From JBLHKT01 sp043101615 (GTDB lineage: Bacteria > Planctomycetota > Phycisphaerae > Phycisphaerales > UBA1924), in contig JBICID010000112.1 in the NCBI GenBank assembly GCA_043101615.1, positions 1 to 24,054 on the forward strand: 24,054 nucleotides of DNA, written 5' to 3'. Of this stretch, positions 13,926 through 22,002 are shown in pieces. Each line of letters begins with the position of its first letter. The first letter of the stretch is position 1. Below the pieces are notes generated by a model, which searched no databases, had not been told where the DNA came from, and saw only the letters and a list, made by a program, of their open reading frames with translations. The position numbers and the translations under genes are program-made.

Positions 13926-15095
13926 ATGCAGCGAATCGCGATGACGGCCGGACTGGTCGGCCTGGCTTGCACCACCTCCATCGCCTCCAACGACGACACA
14001 CGGTGGTACGAGTCCGCGCTGCGTGCGGACGCGGCGGGGTACGACTCGTTCCAGATCTCAGACGGCGAGGCGTCGCTCACGATCAACGGGTACCTCCAGA
14101 CGCGATACGTCGCGTCGTTCAGCGACGGGTTCGACAGCGGCGAGGACGTCACCACCGGCTTCACGCAGCCCCGGCTCCGCCTGGGCGTCAAGGGCAACCT
14201 GACCGACAAGATCGGCTACGTGCTGGGCACCGAGTCGGCCGGCGGCACGACCAGTGTCCTGGACGCGAACATCGCCTTCGCCCTGACCGACGAGCTCACG
14301 CTCAGGATCGGCCAGTACGTGCTCTCGTACACGCGCGAGCAGGACGTGAGCGCGAGCCGGCAGGTGGCGGTGGAGCGCTCGGTCACCCACTCGTTCTTCT
14401 CCGGCGGACGCTCGCAGGGCGCGGAGCTGGAGTGGCAGCGGGGCGAGTTCAGGCTGCGTGGCTCGCTCAGCGACGGGTTCAACGCGCTGAGCACCCCGAC
14501 GTTCTCCTCGGCCGAGGCGGATATCGGCCTGACCGCGCGCGTGGAGTGGAAGCCGGAGGGCGCGTGGTCGCAGTTCCGTGACTTTCAGGGATGGCGGGGC
14601 GGAGAGCGCGGCCTCCTGTTCGGCGCCGCCACCCACTACCAGTCCACCGGGGACACCGGCGCCGCGACCGGGGCCACGGCGCTCGACGACGTGTTCGCGC
14701 TGACCGCGGACGTCAGCGCCGAGTTCAACGGCGCGGGCGCCATGGCCGGCTGGTACTTCATGGACCGCGAGACCACCGCGGGCGACTTCACCGAGCACGG
14801 CCTCGTGCTGCAGGGCTCGGTCTTCGTCAACGACACCACAGAGGTCTTCGCCCGCTGGGACGCCATCTTCGTGGACAGCGACCGCTCGCCGACCGCCGAC
14901 GACCTGCACACGATCACGGCCGGCGCGACCTTCTTCTTCATCCCCGAGTCCCACGCCGCGAAGCTCACGGTGGACGCGCAGTACATGCTGAGCGACCTCA
15001 ACGACTCCCCGCTCGGCACGAGCGACAGCCGCGCCATCTTCGCGTCCAGCGATTCGCAGGTGGCGCTGCGTGCGCAGTTGCAGATCCGATTCTGA
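13926..15095 (+). CDS. Outer-membrane porin (O/P-type beta-barrel)
   Basis: A 389-residue protein with a signal peptide (cut near SIA-20). After a short linker it becomes alternating amphipathic strands: INGYLQTRYVASFSD, FTQPRLRLGVKGNL, DKIGYVLGTES, LTLRIGQYVLSYTRE, and later FVNDTTEVFARWDAIF. It ends in LQIRF, with the C-terminal phenylalanine typical of proteins assembled into the outer membrane. The arrangement fits phosphate-selective porin O/P-like families common in planctomycetes; the real solute is unknown. The start is ATG at 13926 after a GGAGAG site; an upstream ATG at 13806 in the same frame would place 40 basic residues before the signal peptide and is less likely. The gene lies upstream of the glucan-use genes, so uptake of sugars is possible. 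Confidence 0.85.
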   Translation: MQRIAMTAGLVGLACTTSIASNDDTRWYESALRADAAGYDSFQISDGEASLTINGYLQTRYVASFSDGFDSGEDVTTGFTQPRLRLGVKGNLTDKIGYVLGTESAGGTTSVLDANIAFALTDELTLRIGQYVLSYTREQDVSASRQVAVERSVTHSFFSGGRSQGAELEWQRGEFRLRGSLSDGFNALSTPTFSSAEADIGLTARVEWKPEGAWSQFRDFQGWRGGERGLLFGAATHYQSTGDTGAATGATALDDVFALTADVSAEFNGAGAMAGWYFMDRETTAGDFTEHGLVLQGSVFVNDTTEVFARWDAIFVDSDRSPTADDLHTITAGATFFFIPESHAAKLTVDAQYMLSDLNDSPLGTSDSRAIFASSDSQVALRAQLQIRF

Positions 15096-15206
15096 ATCGC
15101 CCCGGCGCCGCCACCCCGCGCCGACACAACGGCACGGGCCGGCCTCTCCCGGGCAGGTTTTCGAGCGGGCCCGCGGGATCCGGCCACCGGGGAGTGTGCG
15201 CCTTGC

Positions 15207-15212
15207 TACGGT
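15207..15212 (+). promoter_or_regulatory. Candidate -10 box (TACGGT) for leaderless GH31 gene
   Basis: TGC-TACGGT is an extended -10 pattern ending exactly 6 bases before the GH31 ATG at 15219. No ribosome site is visible in between. Confidence 0.4.
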
Positions 15213-15218
15213 TGGCCC

Positions 15219-17420
15219 ATGCCCGACCCGAAGTCCAGGCCGGAACGATACCGCTTCCCGACCACCCTGCGCGCCCGCATGGCCCACGCCGCCGGCCTGG
15301 GCGACCGGACCAGAGCGCTCGAGACCTCCACCGGCGAGCGGGTCGGTGACGGCATCTTCCGTTACCGGCCGACCCGGGCGGACCCGGCCGCCATGCCACC
15401 CAGCCTGGCCCTGGCTCGCCAGCCCGAGGTGCACGGGCCCGCGAACGACGCGCGCGTCGTGCCCGCCTTCGCCCGGACGTGGGACGGGCGACACGTCGCC
15501 ACCGTCCGGACCGGCGAGGGCACCGACCTCTACGGGACCGGAGAGATCGCCGGACCGCTGCGGCGAAACGGCAAGCGCACGCGCGCCTGGAACTCCGACC
15601 TGCCCGGCTACACCGAGCAGCACGACGCCCTGTACCAGTCGCACCCCTGGGTGCTCGCCGTCCGCCCCGACGGCACCGCCTTCGGCGTGCTCGCCGACAC
15701 CACCTGGGAGTGCGCCATCGACCTGTCAAGCGAGATCGAGTTCCGCGCCAAGGGCGGGCCGTTCCGAGTGTACGTCATCGAGCGCGACTCCCCGGAGGGC
15801 GTGCTCCGCGGGCTCGCCGAGCTCACCGGACGCATCCAGATGCCGGCCCGATGGACGCTCGGCTACCACCAGTGCCGATTCAGCTACGAGCCCGACGAGC
15901 GGGTCCGCGAGGTGGCCCGGGAGTTCCGGCAGCGCCGGATCCCCTGCGATGTCATCTGGATGGACATCGACTACATGGACAAGTTCAAGATCTTCACCTT
16001 CGACCCGGTGAAGTTCCCCGATCCCAGCAAACTCAACGACGACCTGCACGACCTGAACTTCAAGGCGGTCTGGATGATCGATCCCGGCCCGGGGGTCGAG
16101 AACGACTACTCCGTGTGGGAGGAGGGCACCGAGCGCGACCTCTGGTGCCGCACCTGGGACGGGGACGTCTTCACCGGCGCAGTCTGGCCCCCCGAGTGCA
16201 CCTTCCCGGACTTCACCCGCCCAGACACCTGCGAGTGGTGGGCCGGCCTGTACCGGGACTTCATGGCCACCGGCGTGGACGGCGTCTGGAACGACATGAA
16301 CGAGCCCGCCCTCGTGCTCGGCGGGGCCGAGGGCAACTACACCATGCCCCTCGACGCACGACACAAGGGCGGCCTGCTGGGCCTCCCGCCCGGCCCGCAC
16401 GCGCAGTACCACAACGTGTACGGCCTCCTGATGGTCCGGGCCAGCCTCGAGGGCATCAAGCGGGCCAACCCCGACAAACGCCCCTTCCTGCTCACGCGCG
16501 CGAACTACATCGGCGGCCAGCGATACGCCGCGACCTGGACCGGCGACAACTCCGCGACCTGGAACGACCTGCACTGGTCGATCACCATGGGGCTCAACAT
16601 GGGCCTCAGCGGGCAGCCCTTCGTCGGCCCGGACCTGGGGGGGTTCATGAAGGAGGGCACCCCCGAGATGATGGCAAAGTGGTGGGGCCTCGGGGCGATG
16701 CTGCCGTTCTGTCGCGGGCACGTCGAGAAGGGCAGGCTGCACAAGGAGCCCTGGGCGTTCGGCCCGGAGGTCGAGGCGACCATCCGCCGGGCCCTGGAAC
16801 GCCGCTACCGCCTGCTGCCGTACTTCTACACCCTCTTCCGCGAGGCCCACGAGACCGGCCTGCCCGTGATGCGCCCCGTCTTCTTCGCCGACCCCAAGGA
16901 CCCCGCCCTGCGGGACGAGGACCACGCCTTCCTGCTCGGTTCGGACCTGCTGGTGCTGGTCAACGACATCGAGGGGGACACCCCCCCACGCCACAGGATC
17001 CCCGCTGGCACCTGGCGGGCCTTCGAGCCGGTCGAGGGCCCCGTGGCACTCACCGGGGACCCCGCCATCCCAGAGCTGCGCCTCCGGGGCGGCGCGATCG
17101 TCCCGATGGGCCCGGCCATGCAGTGGCACGACGAGAAGCCCGTCGACCCGCTCACACTCGTGGTCTGCCTGGACGCCGACGGTCGGGCGGTCGGCGAGCT
17201 GTACGAGGACGACGGTGAGGGACACGCCCACGAGCGGGGCGGGTTCTGCCGCCAGCGCTTCACCGCCGTGCGTGAGGGAGACGCCGTCGTGGTCCGCTCG
17301 GAGGTGGTGGGGGGCGACCGGACGCCTCGGGACCGCGCGATCGAGGTCGAGCTGCTTACCGAGCACGGGGTGGTGCGGGGTGCCGGGCGCAGCGCCGAGG
17401 CGGTGCGTGTGAGCCTCTGA
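15219..17420 (+). CDS. GH31 family alpha-glucosidase
   Basis: A 733-residue glycoside hydrolase of family 31, which removes glucose from the non-reducing end of alpha-glucans or related alpha-glycosides. The N-terminal beta domain (about 60-210) carries DLYGTGEIAGPLRRNG. The barrel (about 215-560) holds GYHQCRFSY, DVIWMDIDYMD, the nucleophile motif GVWNDMNEP (Asp359) and the acid/base motif TWTGDNSATW (Asp443), then FVGPDLGGF. C-terminal beta domains follow, with ELYEDDGEG. No signal peptide is present, so it is probably cytoplasmic and acts on imported oligosaccharides. The ATG at 15219 has no ribosome site but a -10-like box 6 bases upstream. The neighbours are a porin, an alpha-glucan phosphorylase and a sugar ABC transporter. 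Alpha-glucosidase is the best guess; alpha-xylosidase or transglucosidase activity in the same family cannot be excluded. Confidence 0.93.
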   Translation: MPDPKSRPERYRFPTTLRARMAHAAGLGDRTRALETSTGERVGDGIFRYRPTRADPAAMPPSLALARQPEVHGPANDARVVPAFARTWDGRHVATVRTGEGTDLYGTGEIAGPLRRNGKRTRAWNSDLPGYTEQHDALYQSHPWVLAVRPDGTAFGVLADTTWECAIDLSSEIEFRAKGGPFRVYVIERDSPEGVLRGLAELTGRIQMPARWTLGYHQCRFSYEPDERVREVAREFRQRRIPCDVIWMDIDYMDKFKIFTFDPVKFPDPSKLNDDLHDLNFKAVWMIDPGPGVENDYSVWEEGTERDLWCRTWDGDVFTGAVWPPECTFPDFTRPDTCEWWAGLYRDFMATGVDGVWNDMNEPALVLGGAEGNYTMPLDARHKGGLLGLPPGPHAQYHNVYGLLMVRASLEGIKRANPDKRPFLLTRANYIGGQRYAATWTGDNSATWNDLHWSITMGLNMGLSGQPFVGPDLGGFMKEGTPEMMAKWWGLGAMLPFCRGHVEKGRLHKEPWAFGPEVEATIRRALERRYRLLPYFYTLFREAHETGLPVMRPVFFADPKDPALRDEDHAFLLGSDLLVLVNDIEGDTPPRHRIPAGTWRAFEPVEGPVALTGDPAIPELRLRGGAIVPMGPAMQWHDEKPVDPLTLVVCLDADGRAVGELYEDDGEGHAHERGGFCRQRFTAVREGDAVVVRSEVVGGDRTPRDRAIEVELLTEHGVVRGAGRSAEAVRVSL

Positions 17421-17476
17421 GAGCGCAGATCGGGTGAAATCGCGCGGGAATGCGGGCGAACGCGGTTGCGTGGGTG

Positions 17477-17482
17477 TATCCT
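17477..17482 (+). promoter_or_regulatory. Candidate -10 box (TATCCT) for the phosphorylase gene
   Basis: GTG-TATCCT lies 78 bases before the GTG start at 17561. The same hexamer is the proposed hutG -10 box. No convincing -35 box is seen. Confidence 0.35.
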
Positions 17483-17491
17483 GCCGCGCTG

Positions 17492-17509
17492 CGGGGCCGC
17501 ACGGCCCCG
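17492..17509 (+). promoter_or_regulatory. Leader hairpin before the phosphorylase gene
   Basis: CGGGGCCG and CGGCCCCG form a perfect 8-bp inverted repeat around CA (in practice a 6-bp stem with a GCAC loop). It lies about 10 bases after the candidate -10 box, so it would be near the 5' end of the mRNA and could stabilise or attenuate it. Confidence 0.4.
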
Positions 17510-17560
17510 GCGAAACACGGACGTTGTAGACCAGAATCGGCCAGGCCGAGGGAGCGAGCG

Positions 17561-19240
17561 GTGGCGAATCCGAACAAGGTGATCGGCTACTTCACGATGG
17601 AGATCGGGATCGACGACACGATCCCGACCTACTGCGGCGGGCTGGGGATGCTCGCGGGCGACACGATCAAGGCCGCCGCGGACCTGGGCCTGCCCATGGT
17701 CGCCTGCACCCTGCTCTACCGGGGCGGGTACGTCGATCAGTCCATCGACCGCTCAGGCAACCAGAAGGAGAAGGCGGTCGACTGGGATCCGTCCTCCGTT
17801 CTCGAGGAGATGCCCCAGCGGGTTCACGTCCCGATCGAGGGGCGCAACGTCATCGTCCGCTGCTTCCGCAAGATCTGGAAGGGCGTGACGGGCAAGTACG
17901 TGCCGGTCTACTTCCTCGACACCGACCTGCCCGAGAACACCGCCCGGGACCGCAAGATCACCGAGCGCCTCTACATCGGCGACGACCACGACAAGCTCCG
18001 CCAGCGGGCCGTCCTGGGCATCGCAGGCCCCCGCATGCTCCGAGCCCTGACCCACGATGTCGACGTCTACCACATGAACGAGGGCCACGGCGTCCTGCTC
18101 ACCATGGAGCTCATGAGCGAGCACCTGTCCCGCTTCGACAAGCAGAAGGTCGACGCCGAGTGCGTCCGCTACGCACGCGAAAAGTGCGTCTTCACCACCC
18201 ACACCCCAGTGCCCGCCGGGCACGACCAGTTCAAGGTCGCCGACGTCCGCGAGGTCGTGGGCGACCACCCCGTCTTCCGCGAGCCCGAGATCTTCGGCGA
18301 GGGCGCCAAGGGACGCACCGTGCACGCCTCCATCATGGCCCTGAACCTCTCGCGCTACGCCAACGGCGTCGCCAAGCGCCACGGCGAGGTCAGCCGCGAG
18401 ATGTTCCCCGGCTACACCATCGACTCGGTCACCAACGGCATCCACGCCCCGACCTGGGCCAGCCCGTACATGCAGGCCATCTTCGACAAGCATTTCCCCG
18501 AGTGGCGGGTGCGGAGCGAGGACCTCCGCATGGCGACCTCCATCCCGGACAAACCGCTGCTGGACGCCCACGCCAGCGCCAAGAAGGACCTGATGGCCCA
18601 CGTGCACGAACGCACCGGCGCCGACGTGGACGAGGGGCGCTTCACCATCACCTTCGCCCGCCGGGCCACCCCGTACAAGCGACCCACCCTGCTCATGCAC
18701 AACCTCGATCGCCTCATCGAGATCAACGAGACGGTGCACCCCATCCAGGTCTTCTTCACCGGCAAGAGCCACCCCGCCGACGGCAAGGGCAAGGAGGCGA
18801 TCCACACCGTGCTCCAGGCCGCCAGGCAGGTCAAAAAGCACTTCCCCATCACCTGGATCCCCAACTACAACATGGAGCTGGGCGCCAAGCTCACCGCGGG
18901 CAGCGACCTGTGGCTCAACAACCCCAAGCCGCCCCTCGAGGCCTCCGGAACCTCGGGCATGAAGGCCGCACTCAACGGCGTCCCCAGCCTCTCCAGCCTC
19001 GACGGCTGGTGGATCGAGGGCCACTCCGAGCACGTCACCGGCTGGTCGATCGACGGCGAGACCGAGGCCGAGAACGCCGCGAGCATCTACGACAAGCTCG
19101 CCCGCGACATCCTCCCGCTCTACCGCGACGACAAGGAGTACTGGGCCGAGATCATGCGGAGCTGCATCGCCCTGAACGGCTCGCACTTCACCACGATCCG
19201 GATGCTCAAGGACTACGTGCTCAAGGCGTACCTGCACTGA
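17561..19240 (+). CDS. glgP: Alpha-glucan phosphorylase, short GT35 form
   Basis: A 559-residue enzyme of the GT35 phosphorylase family, which splits alpha-1,4-glucans with phosphate to release glucose-1-phosphate. It is the short bacterial/archaeal type that begins at once with GYFTMEIGID and PTYCGGLGMLAGDTIKAAAD, without the long N-terminal regulatory part of classical glycogen phosphorylases. Other blocks are VYHMNEGHG, FTTHTPVPAGHDQF, SVTNGIHAPTW, FARRATPYKRP and the pyridoxal-phosphate site GTSGMKAALNG (Lys468). It has no signal peptide, so it is cytoplasmic. I start at GTG 17561, preceded by GAGGGAG at a normal distance; the frame is open upstream but that part is unlike the family. The gene lies 140 bases after GH31, with its own candidate promoter, and works on the same class of substrate. 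Confidence 0.94.
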   Translation: MANPNKVIGYFTMEIGIDDTIPTYCGGLGMLAGDTIKAAADLGLPMVACTLLYRGGYVDQSIDRSGNQKEKAVDWDPSSVLEEMPQRVHVPIEGRNVIVRCFRKIWKGVTGKYVPVYFLDTDLPENTARDRKITERLYIGDDHDKLRQRAVLGIAGPRMLRALTHDVDVYHMNEGHGVLLTMELMSEHLSRFDKQKVDAECVRYAREKCVFTTHTPVPAGHDQFKVADVREVVGDHPVFREPEIFGEGAKGRTVHASIMALNLSRYANGVAKRHGEVSREMFPGYTIDSVTNGIHAPTWASPYMQAIFDKHFPEWRVRSEDLRMATSIPDKPLLDAHASAKKDLMAHVHERTGADVDEGRFTITFARRATPYKRPTLLMHNLDRLIEINETVHPIQVFFTGKSHPADGKGKEAIHTVLQAARQVKKHFPITWIPNYNMELGAKLTAGSDLWLNNPKPPLEASGTSGMKAALNGVPSLSSLDGWWIEGHSEHVTGWSIDGETEAENAASIYDKLARDILPLYRDDKEYWAEIMRSCIALNGSHFTTIRMLKDYVLKAYLH

Positions 19241-19353
19241 GCCGACCCTCCCGAGGCTCGCCCGTGTCGCCCCCGATTTCACACCCGGGGGGCGTGTATC
19301 CGATGGAGTGTGTGAGGCCGGCGTGACGGAGCGCAGGGCGGAGCCCCCCCGCG

Positions 19354-19359
19354 TAAACT
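19354..19359 (+). promoter_or_regulatory. Candidate -10 box (TAAACT) for the ABC transporter genes
   Basis: GCG-TAAACT lies 39 bases before the TTG start at 19399, with a Shine-Dalgarno between. No good -35 box is visible. Confidence 0.35.
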
Positions 19360-19398
19360 CACCCCCGGAAAGACTTTCGCCGGCTTGAGGGAGCCGCC

Positions 19399-22002
19399 TT
19401 GCTCAGATCGATCGCGACATTCCTGCGGTGGGTACTCATCACGCTGGCGACCGTGCTGGTGGTCTGGGCCTTCGCCACCGTGGGCGCACGCGCGGTCTTC
19501 GGGGACGGGGCCGCCGACAAGATCCGGCTCTCCATCCTCTTCTGGGGCGACAACCGCGAACGCGACATCGTCTACACGCTCGTCGAGGAGTTCGAGGCCG
19601 CCAACCCGGGCATCGACGTGCTGCCGATCCACTCGGCCGACTACGACGCCAAGCTCATGACCATGATGGCGTCCGGCGACCCGCCGGACGCCTTCTACGT
19701 GCCCTACGAGCGGTTCCTGGGCCAGTTCGTCGAGTCGCGCCAGGTCGAGAACCTCGAGCCCTTCGTCGAGCGCGAGCGCGCCGAGAACCCGGGCTGGTTC
19801 GAGGACTTCTACCCCCAGCTGGTCGACGCCTTCCGCTGGGACCCCAAGGCCCGGCGCACCGGCAGCGGCACCCTGTACGGGCTGCCCAAGGACTTCACCA
19901 CCACGGTGATGTACGTCAACAAGGACCTGCTCGCCGTCGCCGGCGTCGACATGCCCACCGCCGACAACCGCTGGACCTGGGACGACTACGCCGAGGCGGT
20001 CCGCGCCATCGACGAGATCAACGACCCCGCGGCCCGGGACCGGGAGTACTGGGGCGGCGTCATCCTCACCTGGGACTGGGTCCTCTGGAACTTCGTCTGG
20101 ACATTCGGGGGCGACTACTTCGGCACCGACTACCTCGACGTCACGCTGGACGAGCCAGGGGCCCAGGAGGCCTTCAACTTCCTGGTGGAGCGGCGCGAGG
20201 AGGGGACCGTCTACAACGCCACCGGCATCGCCCAGAGCGAGGACGAGCTCTTCCGGCTCGGCAAGGTCGGCATCATCGGCCCGCTGGGGCGTTGGCGGGT
20301 GCCCACCCTGCGCCGCGTCGACTTCGACTGGGACGTCATCCCCCTCCCGACGATGGAAGGCGTGGACCCGGTCAACGCGATCGCCACGGTCGCCTGGTGC
20401 ATGAGCACCCGGACCGAGCACCCCGACGAGACCTGGGAACTGATGAAGTTCCTGTGCGGGCCCCGGGGCCAGCAGCTCACCGCCGAGCTGGGCATCGCCA
20501 TCCCCGCCCTCCGGTCCGTCGCCGAGTCCGACACCTTCCTCGCCCCGGACCAGAAGCCCGAGCACGCCCGCCTGTTCCTCGACGAGATCGAGCACTCGCG
20601 CCTGCTCCAGTGGCCCCAGGGCCAGGAGTTCAAGAAGTTCGTGGACGAGGAGGTCCGCTCGGAGGCGCTCACAAAGATGCGCCAGACCCCCGCCGAGGCC
20701 GCGGTCGCGGTCAAACGGCGCTGGGCGGCACACAACGAGTCCCCGCTGCAGGACCCAGGCCTGAGCCGCATGCCCTGGAGGCTCGTCACGCTCGCCACCG
20801 TGCTGGTGCTGGGCGTGGCCTTCGCCGGGCTGTTCCTGATCTCACGCAGGCAGAAACTCGGCAAGCTCGAGCGGGCCGACGAGCGGACGGGCTGGTACTT
20901 CATCAGCCCCTGGGTCGTGGGGTTCCTGATCTTCGTGCTGGGCCCGATGGTCATGAGCCTGCTGCTCGGCTTCACCAAGTGGAGCGCCATGAGCCCGCTC
21001 ACCGAGGCACGCTTCGTGGGGCTGGGCAACTACATCCAGATCCTCTCGGGCGACCAGAGCTTCCTGCAGTCGATCAAGGTCACGCTGTACTACACACTGC
21101 TCGCGGTGCCCATCACCCAGGTCGTGGCCATCCTGGTGGCCCTGCTGATGAACTTCGGCGTGAAGGGCATCGGCCTGTTCCGCACCATGTACTTCGTGCC
21201 CAGCGTCGTCAGCGGCGTGGCCCTGGTCGTGCTCTGGATCACCATCTTCGACAACTCCAACGGCATCCTCAACCAGGTCATCCTCAAGCCCGTGCTCAAC
21301 CAGTTCAACGAGTGGGTCATGGACCCCGTCTTCGACAACGACGAGCGAGAGGCCGAGCTCGAGATGTGGCGACTGGCCTACGAGACCCCACCCGCCACGC
21401 CGGTCGGGGACACGGGCACGCCCGCGAACGCCGAGACGGACACCGGCAAGGACGCGAGCGAACCCGCCACCGACGCCGGCGTCGCGTCCGAGGAGGCCCT
21501 CGCCAACCGCCCGCCGGACCCTGTGCGACTGCGCCCGCCGGACTGGTTCGGCACCGACGCCACCTGGTTCGCCTCGCCCGCCCTGGTCATCATGACGCTG
21601 TGGGGCGTGGGCGGCGGCATGATCATCTACCTCGCCGGGCTCAAGAACGTGCCCCTGAGCCTGTACGAGGCCGCCTGCCTCGACGGGGCCGGATCGATGA
21701 AGCGGTTCTTCGCGGTCACGCTCCCGATGATCTCGCCCATCGTCTTCTTCCAGGTGATCATGGCGATCATCCTGAGCTTCCAGATCTTCACCCAGGCCTT
21801 CGTGATCCGCGGCGCCACCGGCGGCACCAACCAGGACCTGCTGTTCTACGTGCTCAACCTCTACGACGAGGCATTCCGCTACTACAACATGGGATACGCC
21901 AGCGCCCTCGCGTGGCTGCTCTTCCTCGCGATCATGGGGCTCACGCTGGTCGTCTTCAAGCTGTCCAAGGGCGTCGTGCACTACGAGGGGCTCAAGTCGT
22001 GA
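19399..22002 (+). CDS. Sugar ABC transporter: substrate-binding protein fused to MalF-type permease
   Basis: An 867-residue fusion. A membrane anchor (about 10-32) leads into a family-1 type extracellular solute-binding domain (about 41-455): SILFWGDNRERDIVYTLVEEF, ASGDPPDAFYVP, LYGLPKDFTTTVMYVNKDLL, WTWDDYAEAV. A second span (about 462-485) returns to the cytoplasm, and a MalF-type permease follows from about residue 490, with the ATPase-docking EAA loop YEAACLDGAGSMKRFFAVTLP at 756-776. Between permease spans lies an acidic, Pro/Thr/Ala-rich insertion (about 633-720). The start is TTG at 19399 with GAGGGAG upstream; no ATG fits. Binding protein and permease are normally separate proteins in this transporter family. 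The neighbouring GH31 and GT35 genes point to maltodextrin-like substrates. The stop overlaps the next gene as GTGA. Confidence 0.93.
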   Translation: MLRSIATFLRWVLITLATVLVVWAFATVGARAVFGDGAADKIRLSILFWGDNRERDIVYTLVEEFEAANPGIDVLPIHSADYDAKLMTMMASGDPPDAFYVPYERFLGQFVESRQVENLEPFVERERAENPGWFEDFYPQLVDAFRWDPKARRTGSGTLYGLPKDFTTTVMYVNKDLLAVAGVDMPTADNRWTWDDYAEAVRAIDEINDPAARDREYWGGVILTWDWVLWNFVWTFGGDYFGTDYLDVTLDEPGAQEAFNFLVERREEGTVYNATGIAQSEDELFRLGKVGIIGPLGRWRVPTLRRVDFDWDVIPLPTMEGVDPVNAIATVAWCMSTRTEHPDETWELMKFLCGPRGQQLTAELGIAIPALRSVAESDTFLAPDQKPEHARLFLDEIEHSRLLQWPQGQEFKKFVDEEVRSEALTKMRQTPAEAAVAVKRRWAAHNESPLQDPGLSRMPWRLVTLATVLVLGVAFAGLFLISRRQKLGKLERADERTGWYFISPWVVGFLIFVLGPMVMSLLLGFTKWSAMSPLTEARFVGLGNYIQILSGDQSFLQSIKVTLYYTLLAVPITQVVAILVALLMNFGVKGIGLFRTMYFVPSVVSGVALVVLWITIFDNSNGILNQVILKPVLNQFNEWVMDPVFDNDEREAELEMWRLAYETPPATPVGDTGTPANAETDTGKDASEPATDAGVASEEALANRPPDPVRLRPPDWFGTDATWFASPALVIMTLWGVGGGMIIYLAGLKNVPLSLYEAACLDGAGSMKRFFAVTLPMISPIVFFQVIMAIILSFQIFTQAFVIRGATGGTNQDLLFYVLNLYDEAFRYYNMGYASALAWLLFLAIMGLTLVVFKLSKGVVHYEGLKS

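Noticed and set aside
13483..14001. N-terminal extension of hutH through the upstream open frame
   Set aside because: The extra 173 residues have no histidine ammonia-lyase similarity and would overlap the start of the divergent porin gene. The 510-residue form has the normal family length.
17753..19282. Minus-strand open frame opposite the phosphorylase
   Set aside because: It consists of low-complexity Val/Asp/Gly/His translation. The plus-strand frame carries the complete GT35 motifs.
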